The position numbers and the translations under genes were made by a program. A stretch of DNA of 64,000 nucleotides from Corynebacterium guangdongense (GTDB lineage: Bacteria; Actinomycetota; Actinomycetes; Mycobacteriales; Mycobacteriaceae): assembly GCF_030408915.1 (NCBI RefSeq), contig NZ_CP047654.1:868001-932000 (forward strand), read 5' to 3'. The notes under the pieces were generated by a model that ran no database searches, was not told the DNA's origin, and saw only the letters and a program-made list of their open reading frames with translations. This document shows positions 28,014 through 36,623 of this stretch, piece by piece (position 1 is the stretch's first letter; each line of letters opens with the position of its first letter).

Positions 28014-29525
28014 GTGAATTCCCACCAGCAGGACTGGACCCACCGACTCAACCTCGCCCAGGAGATGCTGCCGCTGATCAGCCGCCTGCACCGCGAGCAC
28101 AACGTGGTCACCTCGATCTTCGGCCGCCTGCTCATCGGCGTCACCGACATCGACATCGTCAAGGCCCACCGCTACGCCCGCCGCATCGTCGACCGCGAAC
28201 TGCCGCTGGAGACCACCCTGCCCATCCTGCGCGAACTGGTCGAGATGGACCTGGGCTCCGCCTCCCTCGACCTCGGCGCCCTGGCCACCCTCTGGGCCGC
28301 GACCGAGGCCGAGAACCCGGACGCGGACCTGCGCGAATTCCTCGGCTCCGAGCTGGCCCAGGCCCTGGGCGCCAGCACCGACCGCGAACCGCGCGACGTC
28401 GTCCTCTACGGCTTCGGCCGCATCGGCCGCCTGCTCGCCCGCATCCTCATCGCCCGCGAGGCCACCTACGGCGGCGTCCGCCTGCGCGCCGTGGTCGTGC
28501 GCTCCAAGGGCGAGGACGACATCGTCAAGCGCGCCTCCCTGCTGCGCCGCGACTCCATCCACGGCCCCTTCGACGGCACCATCCACGTCGACGAGGACGC
28601 CAAGGTCATCTACGCCAACGGCACCGCCATCCAGTTCATCTACGCCGACGACCCGGCCGCGATCGACTACACCGCCTACGGCATCACCGACGCCATCATC
28701 GTCGACAACACCGGCCGCTGGCGCGACCGCGAGGGGCTGGGCCAGCACCTCGCCGCCGCGGGCGCGACCCAGGCGCTGCTGACCGCCCCGGGCAAGGGCG
28801 ACGTCAAGAACATCGTCTACGGCATCAACCAGTCCGACATCGAGGACAGCGACACCATTCTGTCCGCGGCCTCCTGCACCACCAACGCCATCACCCCGGT
28901 GCTCAAGGTGCTCAACGACCGCTACGGCATCCGCAACGGCCACGTCGAGACGGTCCACTCCTACACCAACGACCAGAACCTGGCCGACAACATCCACAAG
29001 GGCCCGCGCCGCGGCCGCGCCGCCGCCCTGAACATGGTCCTCACCGAGACGGGCGCCGCCAAGGCCGTGGCCAAGGCCGTGCCCGAGATGGAGGGCAAGC
29101 TCACCGGCAACGCCATCCGCGTCCCCACCCCGGACGTGTCCATGGCCGTGCTCAACCTCAGCCTGGACACCGAGGTCTCCCGCGACGAGGTCAACGAGTT
29201 CCTGCGCCGGGTGGCCCTGCACTCCTCCCTGCGCCAGCAGATCGACTACATCAACTCCCCGGACGTGGTCTCCACCGACTTCGTCGGCTCCACCCACGCC
29301 GGCGTCGTCGACGGGCTGGCCACCATCGCCAACGGCACTCACCTCGTGCTCTACGTCTGGTACGACAACGAGTTCGGCTACTCCAACCAGGTCGTGCGCA
29401 TCGTCGAGCACCTCGCCGGCGCCCGCCCGACCGTCCTGCCCGAGCGCATCGATCCGGCCGACCTGCCCGCGCCGAACGAGAACGGGCGCCTGCGCGCCTT
29501 CCCCTCCATCGCGACGAAGGCGTAG
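28014..29525 (+). CDS. gapB: Glyceraldehyde-3-phosphate dehydrogenase with N-terminal extension (GapB/GapX type)
   Basis: A 503-residue GAPDH. The catalytic domain has the Rossmann motif YGFGRIGR, catalytic Cys288 in SAASCTTNAIT, HSYTNDQNLAD, and NEFGYSNQVVR. An added N-terminal region of about 125 residues (helical, rich in Arg/Leu) precedes it; typical GapA is about 335 residues. The second corynebacterial GAPDH, often NADP-linked and gluconeogenic, has this long form. GTG 28014 follows AAGGAAG at 28001-28007. Cofactor preference is inferred from the family. Confidence 0.9.
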   Translation: MNSHQQDWTHRLNLAQEMLPLISRLHREHNVVTSIFGRLLIGVTDIDIVKAHRYARRIVDRELPLETTLPILRELVEMDLGSASLDLGALATLWAATEAENPDADLREFLGSELAQALGASTDREPRDVVLYGFGRIGRLLARILIAREATYGGVRLRAVVVRSKGEDDIVKRASLLRRDSIHGPFDGTIHVDEDAKVIYANGTAIQFIYADDPAAIDYTAYGITDAIIVDNTGRWRDREGLGQHLAAAGATQALLTAPGKGDVKNIVYGINQSDIEDSDTILSAASCTTNAITPVLKVLNDRYGIRNGHVETVHSYTNDQNLADNIHKGPRRGRAAALNMVLTETGAAKAVAKAVPEMEGKLTGNAIRVPTPDVSMAVLNLSLDTEVSRDEVNEFLRRVALHSSLRQQIDYINSPDVVSTDFVGSTHAGVVDGLATIANGTHLVLYVWYDNEFGYSNQVVRIVEHLAGARPTVLPERIDPADLPAPNENGRLRAFPSIATKA

Positions 29526-29562
29526 GTGAATCCCTTACTCGACGACGGCTAGACTGTGCTGA

Positions 29563-30219
29563 ATGTTCTCAGCTGTCGCCTTCGGTTTCGCGGATTCCGT
29601 CAATGCCCTGCTGATCGCCGTGATCGTGGCGATCGGCATCATGCTGCCCCGCGGCCGGTACCGGAAGGTAGCGCCCCTGCTCATCCTCGGCGACTGGCTG
29701 GGCGTCTACCTGCTGGCCCTAGCCGTCATGGCGCTGTTCAACGGGCTGCAGGACTGGGTCCAGACGGCGTTGGCGAGCCCGTGGTTCGGCATCATCCTCA
29801 TCGCCGTCGGCGCGCTGACCGTCGTCCTGACCTGGCGGGCCCGGCCCGAGGAGGACAACCGGATCGTCGACATGATGCTGAAATTCCTCCGCGAACCCTC
29901 CCCCTGGACGGTGGCGGCGGGCTTCGTCCTCGGCTTCCTCCAGTCGCTGACCTCGGTGCCCTTCTACTCGGGCATCGCGGTGCTCTCGGTCGGTGACTAC
30001 TCGCCACTGGTCAAGTATGGGGGCATGTTCTTCTACGCCTGCATCGCGCTGAGCCTGCCGACGCTGGTGGCGGCGCTCGTCGCCCTCGTCCGCCGCTACC
30101 CGTTGTCCCCGCCGGGGCGCGGATTCCAGTGGGCGCGGGAGAACCCGCAGACGGTGTCCAAGGGTGGCGGTTATCTCGTCGCGCTCTTTCTCATCGTGCT
30201 GGGTGTGCTCCACCTGTAG
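29563..30219 (+). CDS. Six-TM membrane protein, GAP/Sap-like
   Basis: A 218-residue integral membrane protein with about six TM helices and no soluble domain. The start FGFADSVNALLIAVIVAIGIM, a short basic loop (PRGRYRK), and a central hydrophilic segment after TM3 resemble the GAP/Sap (sulfolipid-1-addressing protein) family, whose mycobacterial member takes part in glycolipid export. The match is by layout only. It is followed 11 bases later by the pullulanase gene and lies 1.8 kb from the sqd-like operon. Confidence 0.55.
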   Translation: MFSAVAFGFADSVNALLIAVIVAIGIMLPRGRYRKVAPLLILGDWLGVYLLALAVMALFNGLQDWVQTALASPWFGIILIAVGALTVVLTWRARPEEDNRIVDMMLKFLREPSPWTVAAGFVLGFLQSLTSVPFYSGIAVLSVGDYSPLVKYGGMFFYACIALSLPTLVAALVALVRRYPLSPPGRGFQWARENPQTVSKGGGYLVALFLIVLGVLHL

Positions 30220-30230
30220 CCTGGGGGAAC

Positions 30231-32042
30231 GTGAGCACCTTCTACAGCGGAGACCTCGGCCCCTCCTACGCCCCGGGCGGCACCACCCTGACGCTCTACG
30301 CCCCCGACGCCGCGGCGGTGACGCTGCTGCTGGTGGAGGGGGAGCGCCCCATGCGCCGCCACGAGGCCGGCACCTGGCGCATCTTCCTCGACGGGGACCG
30401 CCACGGCACCCACTACCGCTACCTGATCACCCGGGCCGACGGCACGCGGGCCGAGTCGACCGACCCCTGGGCCCACGGGGTCGCCGCCAACGGGGTGGCC
30501 TCGGTCATCGTCGACTTCTCCCGCGCCGGCGGCCCCGTGCCGCGGATGCCCGCCTTCGGCGCCTACACCGACGCAGTCATCTACGAGGCGCACGTGCGGG
30601 ACATGACGATCGGCCGCGATGCGGGCGTCGTCAAGCCGGGCACCTTCGTCGGGCTGGCCCAGCCGGGGACGCGGACCCCGGAGGGCAGCCCCACCGGCCT
30701 GGACTACCTCAGCGGGCTGGGCGTGACGCACGTGCAGTTCCTGCCGATCTACGACTTCGGCTCCGTCGACGAGCTCGGCAACCTGCGCATGGGCCACCAG
30801 TACAACTGGGGCTACGACCCGGACCACCACAACGCCGTGGAGGGCTCCTACGCCACCGACCCCGCCGACCCGCTCTCGCGCATCCGCGAACTCAAGCAGA
30901 TGGTCACCGCGCTGCACGACCGCGGCCTGCGCGTGATCATGGACGTAGTCTACAACCACGTCTACGACGTCCGCACCAGCCCGCTGGCGCTGACCGCCCC
31001 CGACGTCTACTTCCGGCGCACCCCCGAGGGCGAATTCCTCGACGCCACCTGGTGCGGCTCCGAGACCGCCTCCGAACACCCCATGACCCGCCGCTACATC
31101 GTCGACTCGGTGGCCTGGTGGGCCGAGGAATTCGGCCTCGACGGCTTCCGCTTCGACCTCATGGGAATCCACGACACCGACACGCTGGCGGCCGTGCGCG
31201 CCCGCCTCGACGACATCGATCCCTCCATCATCGTCATCGGTGAGGGCTGGGAGATGGGCAACCATCCGCACGGCGTCACCCCGGCCAACTTCCACCACGC
31301 CGACACCCTGCCCGGGGTCGGCTTCTTCAACGACGTCTTCCGCGACACCGTCCGTGGCCCCGTCTTCCGGCCGACGCACCCCGGCGCCATCTCCGGCGCG
31401 CAGTCCACCGAGGTCAGCCGCCGCCTCTTCGACGTGCTCACCGGCTCCCGCGGCGAACGCCGCTTCCTCTCGGCGGCGCAGTCCGTCAACTTCGTCGAAG
31501 TGCACGACAACCACACGCTTCGCGACGCCCTCAAGTTCGCCCGCCCGCACGCCGACGAGGCCGAGATCGCCCGCCGGCACATGCTCGCCACCGAACTGGT
31601 CATGCTCGCCGCCGGCGTACCCTTCCTCCACGCCGGCCAGGAGATGATGCGTTCGAAGGAGGGCGACGGCAACTCCTACCGCTCCTCCGACCACGTCAAC
31701 GCCTTCGACTACCCGCGCGGGCTGCGCGAGCCCTACGCCACCGTCGGGCGGCACGTGCGCGAGCTCATCGCCTGGCGACGCCGCTCCGACTGGCTGCGGG
31801 TCCACTCCCTCGACGAGATCACCGCCACCCGCCACCTGGAAATCGCCGAGCCCGGACGCCTGCAGTACCTGGTGACGGGCCCCAGCCACCACCGGGTGTT
31901 CGTCAACACCGGCGATCAGGACTGGCACGCCGAGGCCGGCGAGCACGTCGTCGAGCTCGCCGACCACCGGATCCAGTCCACCCCCGGCAGCGGCCGGGTC
32001 ACCGTCGCACCATGCTCGGTGACGGTGGTCACCTACCCCTAG
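30231..32042 (+). CDS. Type I pullulanase / debranching enzyme (GH13_14)
   Basis: A 603-residue cytoplasmic GH13 enzyme. An N-terminal CBM48-like beta domain (about 1-105) is followed by the catalytic barrel. The type I pullulanase signature is YNWGYDPDHHN followed by EGSYA. Catalytic residues are the nucleophile Asp in GFRFDLMG, the acid Glu in IGEGWEM and the Asp in VHDNHT. It debranches alpha-1,6 links in glycogen-like glucans. GTG 30231 is the start. It is convergent with the sqd2-like gene, overlapping by 14 bases. Confidence 0.88.
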   Translation: MSTFYSGDLGPSYAPGGTTLTLYAPDAAAVTLLLVEGERPMRRHEAGTWRIFLDGDRHGTHYRYLITRADGTRAESTDPWAHGVAANGVASVIVDFSRAGGPVPRMPAFGAYTDAVIYEAHVRDMTIGRDAGVVKPGTFVGLAQPGTRTPEGSPTGLDYLSGLGVTHVQFLPIYDFGSVDELGNLRMGHQYNWGYDPDHHNAVEGSYATDPADPLSRIRELKQMVTALHDRGLRVIMDVVYNHVYDVRTSPLALTAPDVYFRRTPEGEFLDATWCGSETASEHPMTRRYIVDSVAWWAEEFGLDGFRFDLMGIHDTDTLAAVRARLDDIDPSIIVIGEGWEMGNHPHGVTPANFHHADTLPGVGFFNDVFRDTVRGPVFRPTHPGAISGAQSTEVSRRLFDVLTGSRGERRFLSAAQSVNFVEVHDNHTLRDALKFARPHADEAEIARRHMLATELVMLAAGVPFLHAGQEMMRSKEGDGNSYRSSDHVNAFDYPRGLREPYATVGRHVRELIAWRRRSDWLRVHSLDEITATRHLEIAEPGRLQYLVTGPSHHRVFVNTGDQDWHAEAGEHVVELADHRIQSTPGSGRVTVAPCSVTVVTYP

Positions 32043-33171
32043 GGTGCGCCTCGACGGCGCGGTCGTAGTAGCTCACCAGCGTCTCCGTCGCCTCCCGCCA
32101 GGACCAGCGCTCGGCCTCCGCGCGGGCGGCCAGCGACATGGCGCGGTGCCGGTCGGCGTCGGTGAGCAGAGCGGCGATGCGCCCGGCCCAGCCCGCGACG
32201 TCCTCCGGCTCGACGAGGAACCCGGTCTCACCGTCGTCGATGACGAACGGGATCCCGCCGGCCCGCGCCCCGACCACCGGCACCCCGGAGGCGAAGGACT
32301 CCAGCGCCACCAGGCCGAGGGTCTCCGTCGTCGAGGGGAACGCGAAGACGTCGCCGGCGGCGAAGGCCCCCGCCAGGTCCGCGCCCGACATGTAGCCGGT
32401 GAAGGTGGTGTAGGCCGGATCCATGAGCCTCTTCAGCTCGTCGATCGCGGGGCCGGAACCGACCATCGCCAGCCGCGCGTGCGGCACCGTCTCCCGCACC
32501 CTGCGCATGATCGGCGCCAGGCGGTCGAGGTTCTTCTCCAGCGACATGCGCCCGACGTAGACCACCAGCGGGTCATCCGGGCGCCCGCCGGAGAGCAGGC
32601 TGCGGGAGTGCTCGTTGTTCTTCGCCGGGTGGTAGCCGACGGTGTCGACCGCCTTCGGCCACAGTTCCACGTTGCGGATGCCGCCGGCGACGGCCTTGTC
32701 GATCATCGGCCCCGAGGTGCACAGGTTCACCGCGGCGCGGTTGTGCAGCATCCGGATCCAGCTGGCCGCCGGCTGGCGCAGCCACCCGATGCGCAGGGAC
32801 TCGACGTATTCCGGCACATCGGTGTGGAAGCTGGCCACCAGCGGCAGGTTCCTCCGCTTCGCGATGCCCACCCCGTAGGCCGCCAGCCACACCGGGTTCA
32901 CCGCGTGGATGACGTCGGGCTGGAACTCCTTGATCTTCTTCGCGATCCTCGAGTTCGGCCGCGCCACCGTGATCTCCGGGTAGACCGGCTTGAAGGAGAC
33001 TCCCGGCACGCCGACGACCTCGAAGCCCGCGTACTCGGCGGGCGGGTCGCCGGGGGCGAAGAGCTGGACCTCGTGGCCCATCTCCGCCAGCTGCTCGAGC
33101 GTGCGCGTCACCCGGGTGACCACGCCGTCGATTTTCGGGAGGAAGACCTCCGTGAACATCGAGATCCGCAT
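32029..33171 (-). CDS. GT4 glycosyltransferase, SQD2 (sulfoquinovosyltransferase)-like
   Basis: A 380-residue GT-B fold enzyme. The N-terminal domain has VFLPKIDGVVTRVTRTLEQL, FQPDVIHAVNPVW and SFHTDVPEY, the order seen in SQD2 and the related mannosyltransferases MgtA/PimB. The C-terminal domain has YVGRMSLEKN and the E-x7-E motif in ETLGLVALE. On family grounds alone it could be a lipid mannosyltransferase. The tight coupling to an SQD1 homologue (nine bases) makes transfer of sulfoquinovose to diacylglycerol the better inference. Start ATG 33171. Confidence 0.75.
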   Translation of the reverse strand: MRISMFTEVFLPKIDGVVTRVTRTLEQLAEMGHEVQLFAPGDPPAEYAGFEVVGVPGVSFKPVYPEITVARPNSRIAKKIKEFQPDVIHAVNPVWLAAYGVGIAKRRNLPLVASFHTDVPEYVESLRIGWLRQPAASWIRMLHNRAAVNLCTSGPMIDKAVAGGIRNVELWPKAVDTVGYHPAKNNEHSRSLLSGGRPDDPLVVYVGRMSLEKNLDRLAPIMRRVRETVPHARLAMVGSGPAIDELKRLMDPAYTTFTGYMSGADLAGAFAAGDVFAFPSTTETLGLVALESFASGVPVVGARAGGIPFVIDDGETGFLVEPEDVAGWAGRIAALLTDADRHRAMSLAARAEAERWSWREATETLVSYYDRAVEAHPRGR

Positions 33172-33180
33172 GAGACCGCG

Positions 33181-34410
33181 TTACTTCGCGTCGGCCGTGA
33201 CAGCGGGCACGCCGGCCTCGTTGCTCTTCGTCCACAGGGAACGCGCCGGAATCTTCGACATGTCCGCGCGGTCGGCGTACTTGCGGGCGACCTCCTCGAC
33301 CTCGTGCAGCAGGCCGTCGGCAAGCTTCGTCGGCTTCAGGCCGAGGTCCAGGAAGGTCTCGTTGACGACGTGCAGCTCGTTCTCGGCGGACTCCTTGCGC
33401 GGGTTCGGGACGTTGGCGACCTCGGCGCCGGAAATCTCGGCGAGCAGGTTCGCCAGGTCGCGGACGCGGTGGGTCTCGGTCATCTGGTTGAAGATCTTGA
33501 CGCGCTCGCCGCGGGCCGGCGGGTTCTGCAGCGCGATCTCGATGCAGCGGACCATGTCACGGATGTGGATGAACGCGCGGGTCTGGCCGCCGGTGCCGTG
33601 GACGGTCAGCGGGTAGTCGACCGCGGCCTGCATGAGGAAGCGGTTGAGCACCGTGCCGTAATCGCCGTCGTAGTCGAAGCGGTTGATGAGGCGCTCGTCC
33701 TTGGCGGTCTGCTCCGTGGTGGTGCCCCAGATGATGCCCTGGTGCAGGTCGGTGATGCGCAGTTCGTCGTTCTTGGCGTAGAACGCGAACAGCGTCTGAT
33801 CCAGCACCTTGGTCATGTGGTAGATCGAGCCCGGGTTGCTCGGGTAGAGGATCTCCATCTCGATCGGGTGCGGCTCGACCTTGTTGCCCGCCTCGTCCTC
33901 GTCGGACATGACCTGGATCTCCAGGTAGCCCTCCGGGATCTTCATGCCGGCGGTGCCGTAGCCGTAGACGCCCATGGTACCCAGGTGGACGACATGGATG
34001 TCCAGGTCGGCCTCGACGATGGCGGCCAGCAGGTTGTTGGTCGCGTTGGTGTTGTTGTCGACCGTGTAGCGCTTGTTCTTCGAGTTCTTCATCGAGTACG
34101 GCGCGGCCCGCTGCTCGGCGAAGTGGACCACGGCGTCCGGCTGCTCGGTCCTCAGGAAGTCCAGCAGGGTGTCGTAGTCCTCCGCGACGTTGAAGTTGTG
34201 GAAGGCGATCTCCTTGCCGGTGACTTCCTTCCAGGCCGCGACGCGCTCCTCCGGGGTGGCGATCGGGGTGAGGGACTCGGCGCCGAGTTCCTCGTCGATG
34301 GCGCGACGGGACAGGTTGTCGACGATGATCACGTCGTGGCCCTGGTCCGAGAGGTAGAGCGAGGCGGGCCAACCGCAGAAGCCGTCGCCGCCAAGAATCG
34401 CAACCTTCAC
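33181..34410 (-). CDS. sqd1: UDP-sulfoquinovose synthase-like protein (SQD1 family)
   Basis: A 409-residue extended short-chain dehydrogenase. SQD1 makes UDP-sulfoquinovose from UDP-glucose and sulfite. The NAD site is GGDGFCGW, HFAEQRAAPYSM matches the SQD1-specific segment, and the catalytic triad region is HLGTMGVYG (Thr145) with Y197-x3-K201 in SIYHMTK. DLHQGIIWGTTTEQT and FDYDGDYGTVLNRF also follow SQD1 and not GalE. GTG 34410 has GGAG six bases upstream; an in-frame TTG lies at 34422. A possible -10 TAAACT (34453-34458, minus) is upstream. The operon continues into the GT4 gene. Confidence 0.87.
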   Translation of the reverse strand: MKVAILGGDGFCGWPASLYLSDQGHDVIIVDNLSRRAIDEELGAESLTPIATPEERVAAWKEVTGKEIAFHNFNVAEDYDTLLDFLRTEQPDAVVHFAEQRAAPYSMKNSKNKRYTVDNNTNATNNLLAAIVEADLDIHVVHLGTMGVYGYGTAGMKIPEGYLEIQVMSDEDEAGNKVEPHPIEMEILYPSNPGSIYHMTKVLDQTLFAFYAKNDELRITDLHQGIIWGTTTEQTAKDERLINRFDYDGDYGTVLNRFLMQAAVDYPLTVHGTGGQTRAFIHIRDMVRCIEIALQNPPARGERVKIFNQMTETHRVRDLANLLAEISGAEVANVPNPRKESAENELHVVNETFLDLGLKPTKLADGLLHEVEEVARKYADRADMSKIPARSLWTKSNEAGVPAVTADAK

Positions 34411-34616
34411 TGTGAACTCCAATGATCGTGGATGAAAAAGGACTGAATCGTGAGTTTAGCGAACCGCGCCACGGCCCGTGGGACCGCGGGGGTCGGAGTC
34501 ACCTCCCCGTGAAACGGGCGGTGACCACGAGATGAAGATCAGGAAAACAGGGGAGGGTCACCCCCGTCCGCGTCGCGGCGGCGGCTCGGGCGGCGGAGGG
34601 TCACCGGCCGCCACGG

Positions 34617-34982
34617 TCATTCCACCACCACGGCCAGCCACTCGGTGATCTCGTAGTCGCCGGGCTCGGCGGCGACGTCGGCCACCCCGTCCACCAGCGG
34701 AATGATCCAGCCCAGCCGCGGATCCAGCACCGGGCGGGTCGGCGTGCTCACCGGCACGAACGTCACCGGGCGCGCCTGCCCGGAGGTGAGTCGCAGCGGC
34801 CGGGCGGTGCGGGCGGCGTCGGCAAGCGGGCCGGCGGCGGCGGGGGAGACGGTGACGATGAGCAGGTCCTGGGCCAGGCGGACCGCCAGCCGCGCAAGCT
34901 CGAGGGTGGGGATGTCGCCGACGGGCACTTTCGCCAACTCCGGCGAGGGCGTCCGCCCGAAGAGGCGATCGAAGAATTTCAT
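34617..34982 (-). CDS. Hypothetical protein, 121 aa
   Basis: A small soluble protein beginning MKFFDRLFGRTPSPEL and ending in PGDYEITEWLAVVVE. It is rich in Ala/Pro/Val with a hydrophobic core pattern, no TM segment and no recognised family. ATG 34982 was taken from the basic/aromatic N-terminus; the frame stays open to 35090. It is divergent from the HNH gene by 172 bases. Confidence 0.55.
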   Translation of the reverse strand: MKFFDRLFGRTPSPELAKVPVGDIPTLELARLAVRLAQDLLIVTVSPAAAGPLADAARTARPLRLTSGQARPVTFVPVSTPTRPVLDPRLGWIIPLVDGVADVAAEPGDYEITEWLAVVVE

Positions 34983-35154
34983 GACCACCAGGATGCCACG
35001 TCCGCGCGCGGGCGAGGCGGCGCATTCTCCCGTACCGGGGCGCGCCGGGCGCGAGGCGGCCGCCGGGAGCGACTTTTCTGTGGACAACACGGGTTATCCC
35101 CAGGGCGGTTGTCGCGCCGTTGCGGGGGCCCGCCGGTGCCGTAGCGTGCGGGGC

Positions 35155-36210
35155 ATGAACCACCTGGACGCACTCGAGACGCTGCTGCGCGGCGGCGTCG
35201 CACTGCTGGCCGCCGCCGCCGGGAAGACGCCCCGGCAGCTGGCCTCCCTGGGCCTGCCGCTGCACCAGGCGCGCTCGATGCTCACGCTGGCGGGGGTCTA
35301 CTTCGGCCCGACGAAGTCCACGGCCCGCCAGCGCCGCTGCGCCGCCGCCGCCCGCGCCAACGGCCACTCCCTGCCGACCCTGGAGATGATCGAGAAGCAC
35401 GCGGGAAGGGTGCCCTCCCCGTGGGCGCTGCGTGAGGAACTCTGCGCCATGACCGGCAGCTACGAGGAAATCCGCGCCCACGCCAAGGCCCGCGTCGAGG
35501 AACTCACCGCCGACCGGCCGCCCAACCCCCGCCGCGGCCTGCGCGTCACCCACGACGTCCAGGCGATGGCGGCGACCATCCACTACACCGCGCCGGAACA
35601 CGAGGTCGCCGCGCTCCTGGCGGAGGTCAGGACTCCGGAGGGCTTCAGGGCGCTGCTTGCCGACGGCGCGCCCACCACCGTCATCCGCACCCACGCCTTC
35701 CTCCACGTCGACGAGGAAATGGCCATTGAGTCCGGAGAGGGAGACGACATTCTCTTCGCCCTGAGCAACGGCGCCCGCATGACCGGGGCCGAACTGCTCG
35801 CCGCGAAGTACCGCGAACGCGGCGAGGACGTCCTCGTCCACCCCATGCACGGGGCGGTCAACGCCTACCGCACCAGCCGCTTCGCCAACGAGAAACAGCG
35901 TCTGCTGGCCGCCGCCGAGAACCCGGTCTGTGGTTGGGACGGATGCGGCAGTCCCGCCGACAAGTCCCAGGTCCACCACCTGAGGGCCTGGGAGCACGGC
36001 GGTCCCACCAACGCGGAGAACCACGCCACCTGCTGCGGCTACCACAACGGCGTCAACGACGACGACCCGAACGCCCCGCCCCGACGCGGCCGGCTGGAAC
36101 GGCGCAACGGGGAGATCGTGTACGTCTCGCCCGGCGGTTCGGTGACGCGCAACGGGCATCCGACGGCACGGCTGGGAGTGATGCGTCGGAAAGCGGGAAC
36201 GCCCGCCTGA
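35155..36210 (+). CDS. HNH-domain protein
   Basis: A 351-residue protein with a helical N-terminal region (about 1-240) and a C-terminal HNH nuclease-like module. The module has CGWDGCG...QVHHLRAWEHGGPTNAEN...CCGYHN, with zinc cysteines and the His-His of the beta-beta-alpha-metal fold. Many actinobacteria carry several such genes, sometimes with intein- or phage-type origin, and their targets are unknown. Its stop codon is within the left arm of a hairpin (36201-36226). Confidence 0.82.
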   Translation: MNHLDALETLLRGGVALLAAAAGKTPRQLASLGLPLHQARSMLTLAGVYFGPTKSTARQRRCAAAARANGHSLPTLEMIEKHAGRVPSPWALREELCAMTGSYEEIRAHAKARVEELTADRPPNPRRGLRVTHDVQAMAATIHYTAPEHEVAALLAEVRTPEGFRALLADGAPTTVIRTHAFLHVDEEMAIESGEGDDILFALSNGARMTGAELLAAKYRERGEDVLVHPMHGAVNAYRTSRFANEKQRLLAAAENPVCGWDGCGSPADKSQVHHLRAWEHGGPTNAENHATCCGYHNGVNDDDPNAPPRRGRLERRNGEIVYVSPGGSVTRNGHPTARLGVMRRKAGTPA

Positions 36211-36226
36211 AAAGGTTCAGGCGGGC
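36201..36226. terminator. Hairpin between HNH gene and convergent small gene
   Basis: GCCCGCCTGAA and TTCAGGCGGGC form an 11-pair stem with an AAGG loop. The left arm includes the HNH stop. It could terminate both converging transcripts, though U-tracts are weak on either side. Confidence 0.6.
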
Positions 36227-36238
36227 GGGGTGCGGTGC

Positions 36239-36523
36239 TTAGCCGAGCCTGGCGAGCACGTCCCTCTCGAACTCCTCGAGCCGGGAGTCCATCAGCTGGT
36301 AGCCCTCGCAACCGTCGGCGGGGGTCTGGAAATTGTGGGAGAGCTCGCGCAACTGCGCCAGCTCCGCCTTGACCTCGACGGGGTCGGCGGCGTCGAGGGA
36401 GTCGTAGCGGGCGTTGAGCCGGGCGAAGGTCTTTCTGACGTCGGCCAGGTGCGGGTGGTTGTCGCCGTGGACCGTGGTGACGGTGTCGACGATCCTGACG
36501 AGATCCGGGTGTGCGGTGGTCAT
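36239..36523 (-). CDS. Truncated RIC/ScdA-like (hemerythrin repair) protein
   Basis: A 94-residue protein similar to the C-terminal half of iron-sulfur cluster repair proteins (RIC/YtfE/ScdA). VDTVTTVHGDNHPHL matches the KVxxVHGxxHP helix, and PADGCEGYQLMDSRLEEFERDVL matches the last hemerythrin helix region. The final H-x-H-x-E-N-x-L-F-P iron-ligand segment is missing, as is the central H-x3-E segment. A good AAAGGAC ribosome binding site precedes ATG 36523, so it may be expressed. It could be a reduced functional form or a remnant. Confidence 0.6.
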   Translation of the reverse strand: MTTAHPDLVRIVDTVTTVHGDNHPHLADVRKTFARLNARYDSLDAADPVEVKAELAQLRELSHNFQTPADGCEGYQLMDSRLEEFERDVLARLG

Positions 36524-36623
36524 GCTGACAAGTCCTTTCGTTGACTGACCGTCACGTTATGAGGCTTCGCGGACGCCTTCCTTGATCCGGATCAACCAGG
36601 ACGCGAGAGCGTCAGGATCTGTG

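Noticed and set aside
26594..29411. Very long minus-strand open frame (940 codons) opposite gapB
   Set aside because: An antisense shadow caused by high third-position G+C in gapB; the real gene on that strand ends at 27811.
32029..33171. Firm call as MgtA or PimB mannosyltransferase
   Set aside because: Domain motifs are shared among these GT4 groups; the tight operon with the SQD1 homologue tips the balance to SQD2.
33181..34410. UDP-glucose 4-epimerase (galE)
   Set aside because: The GGDGFCGW, EQRAAPYSM and GTMG segments are SQD1-specific and not found in GalE.
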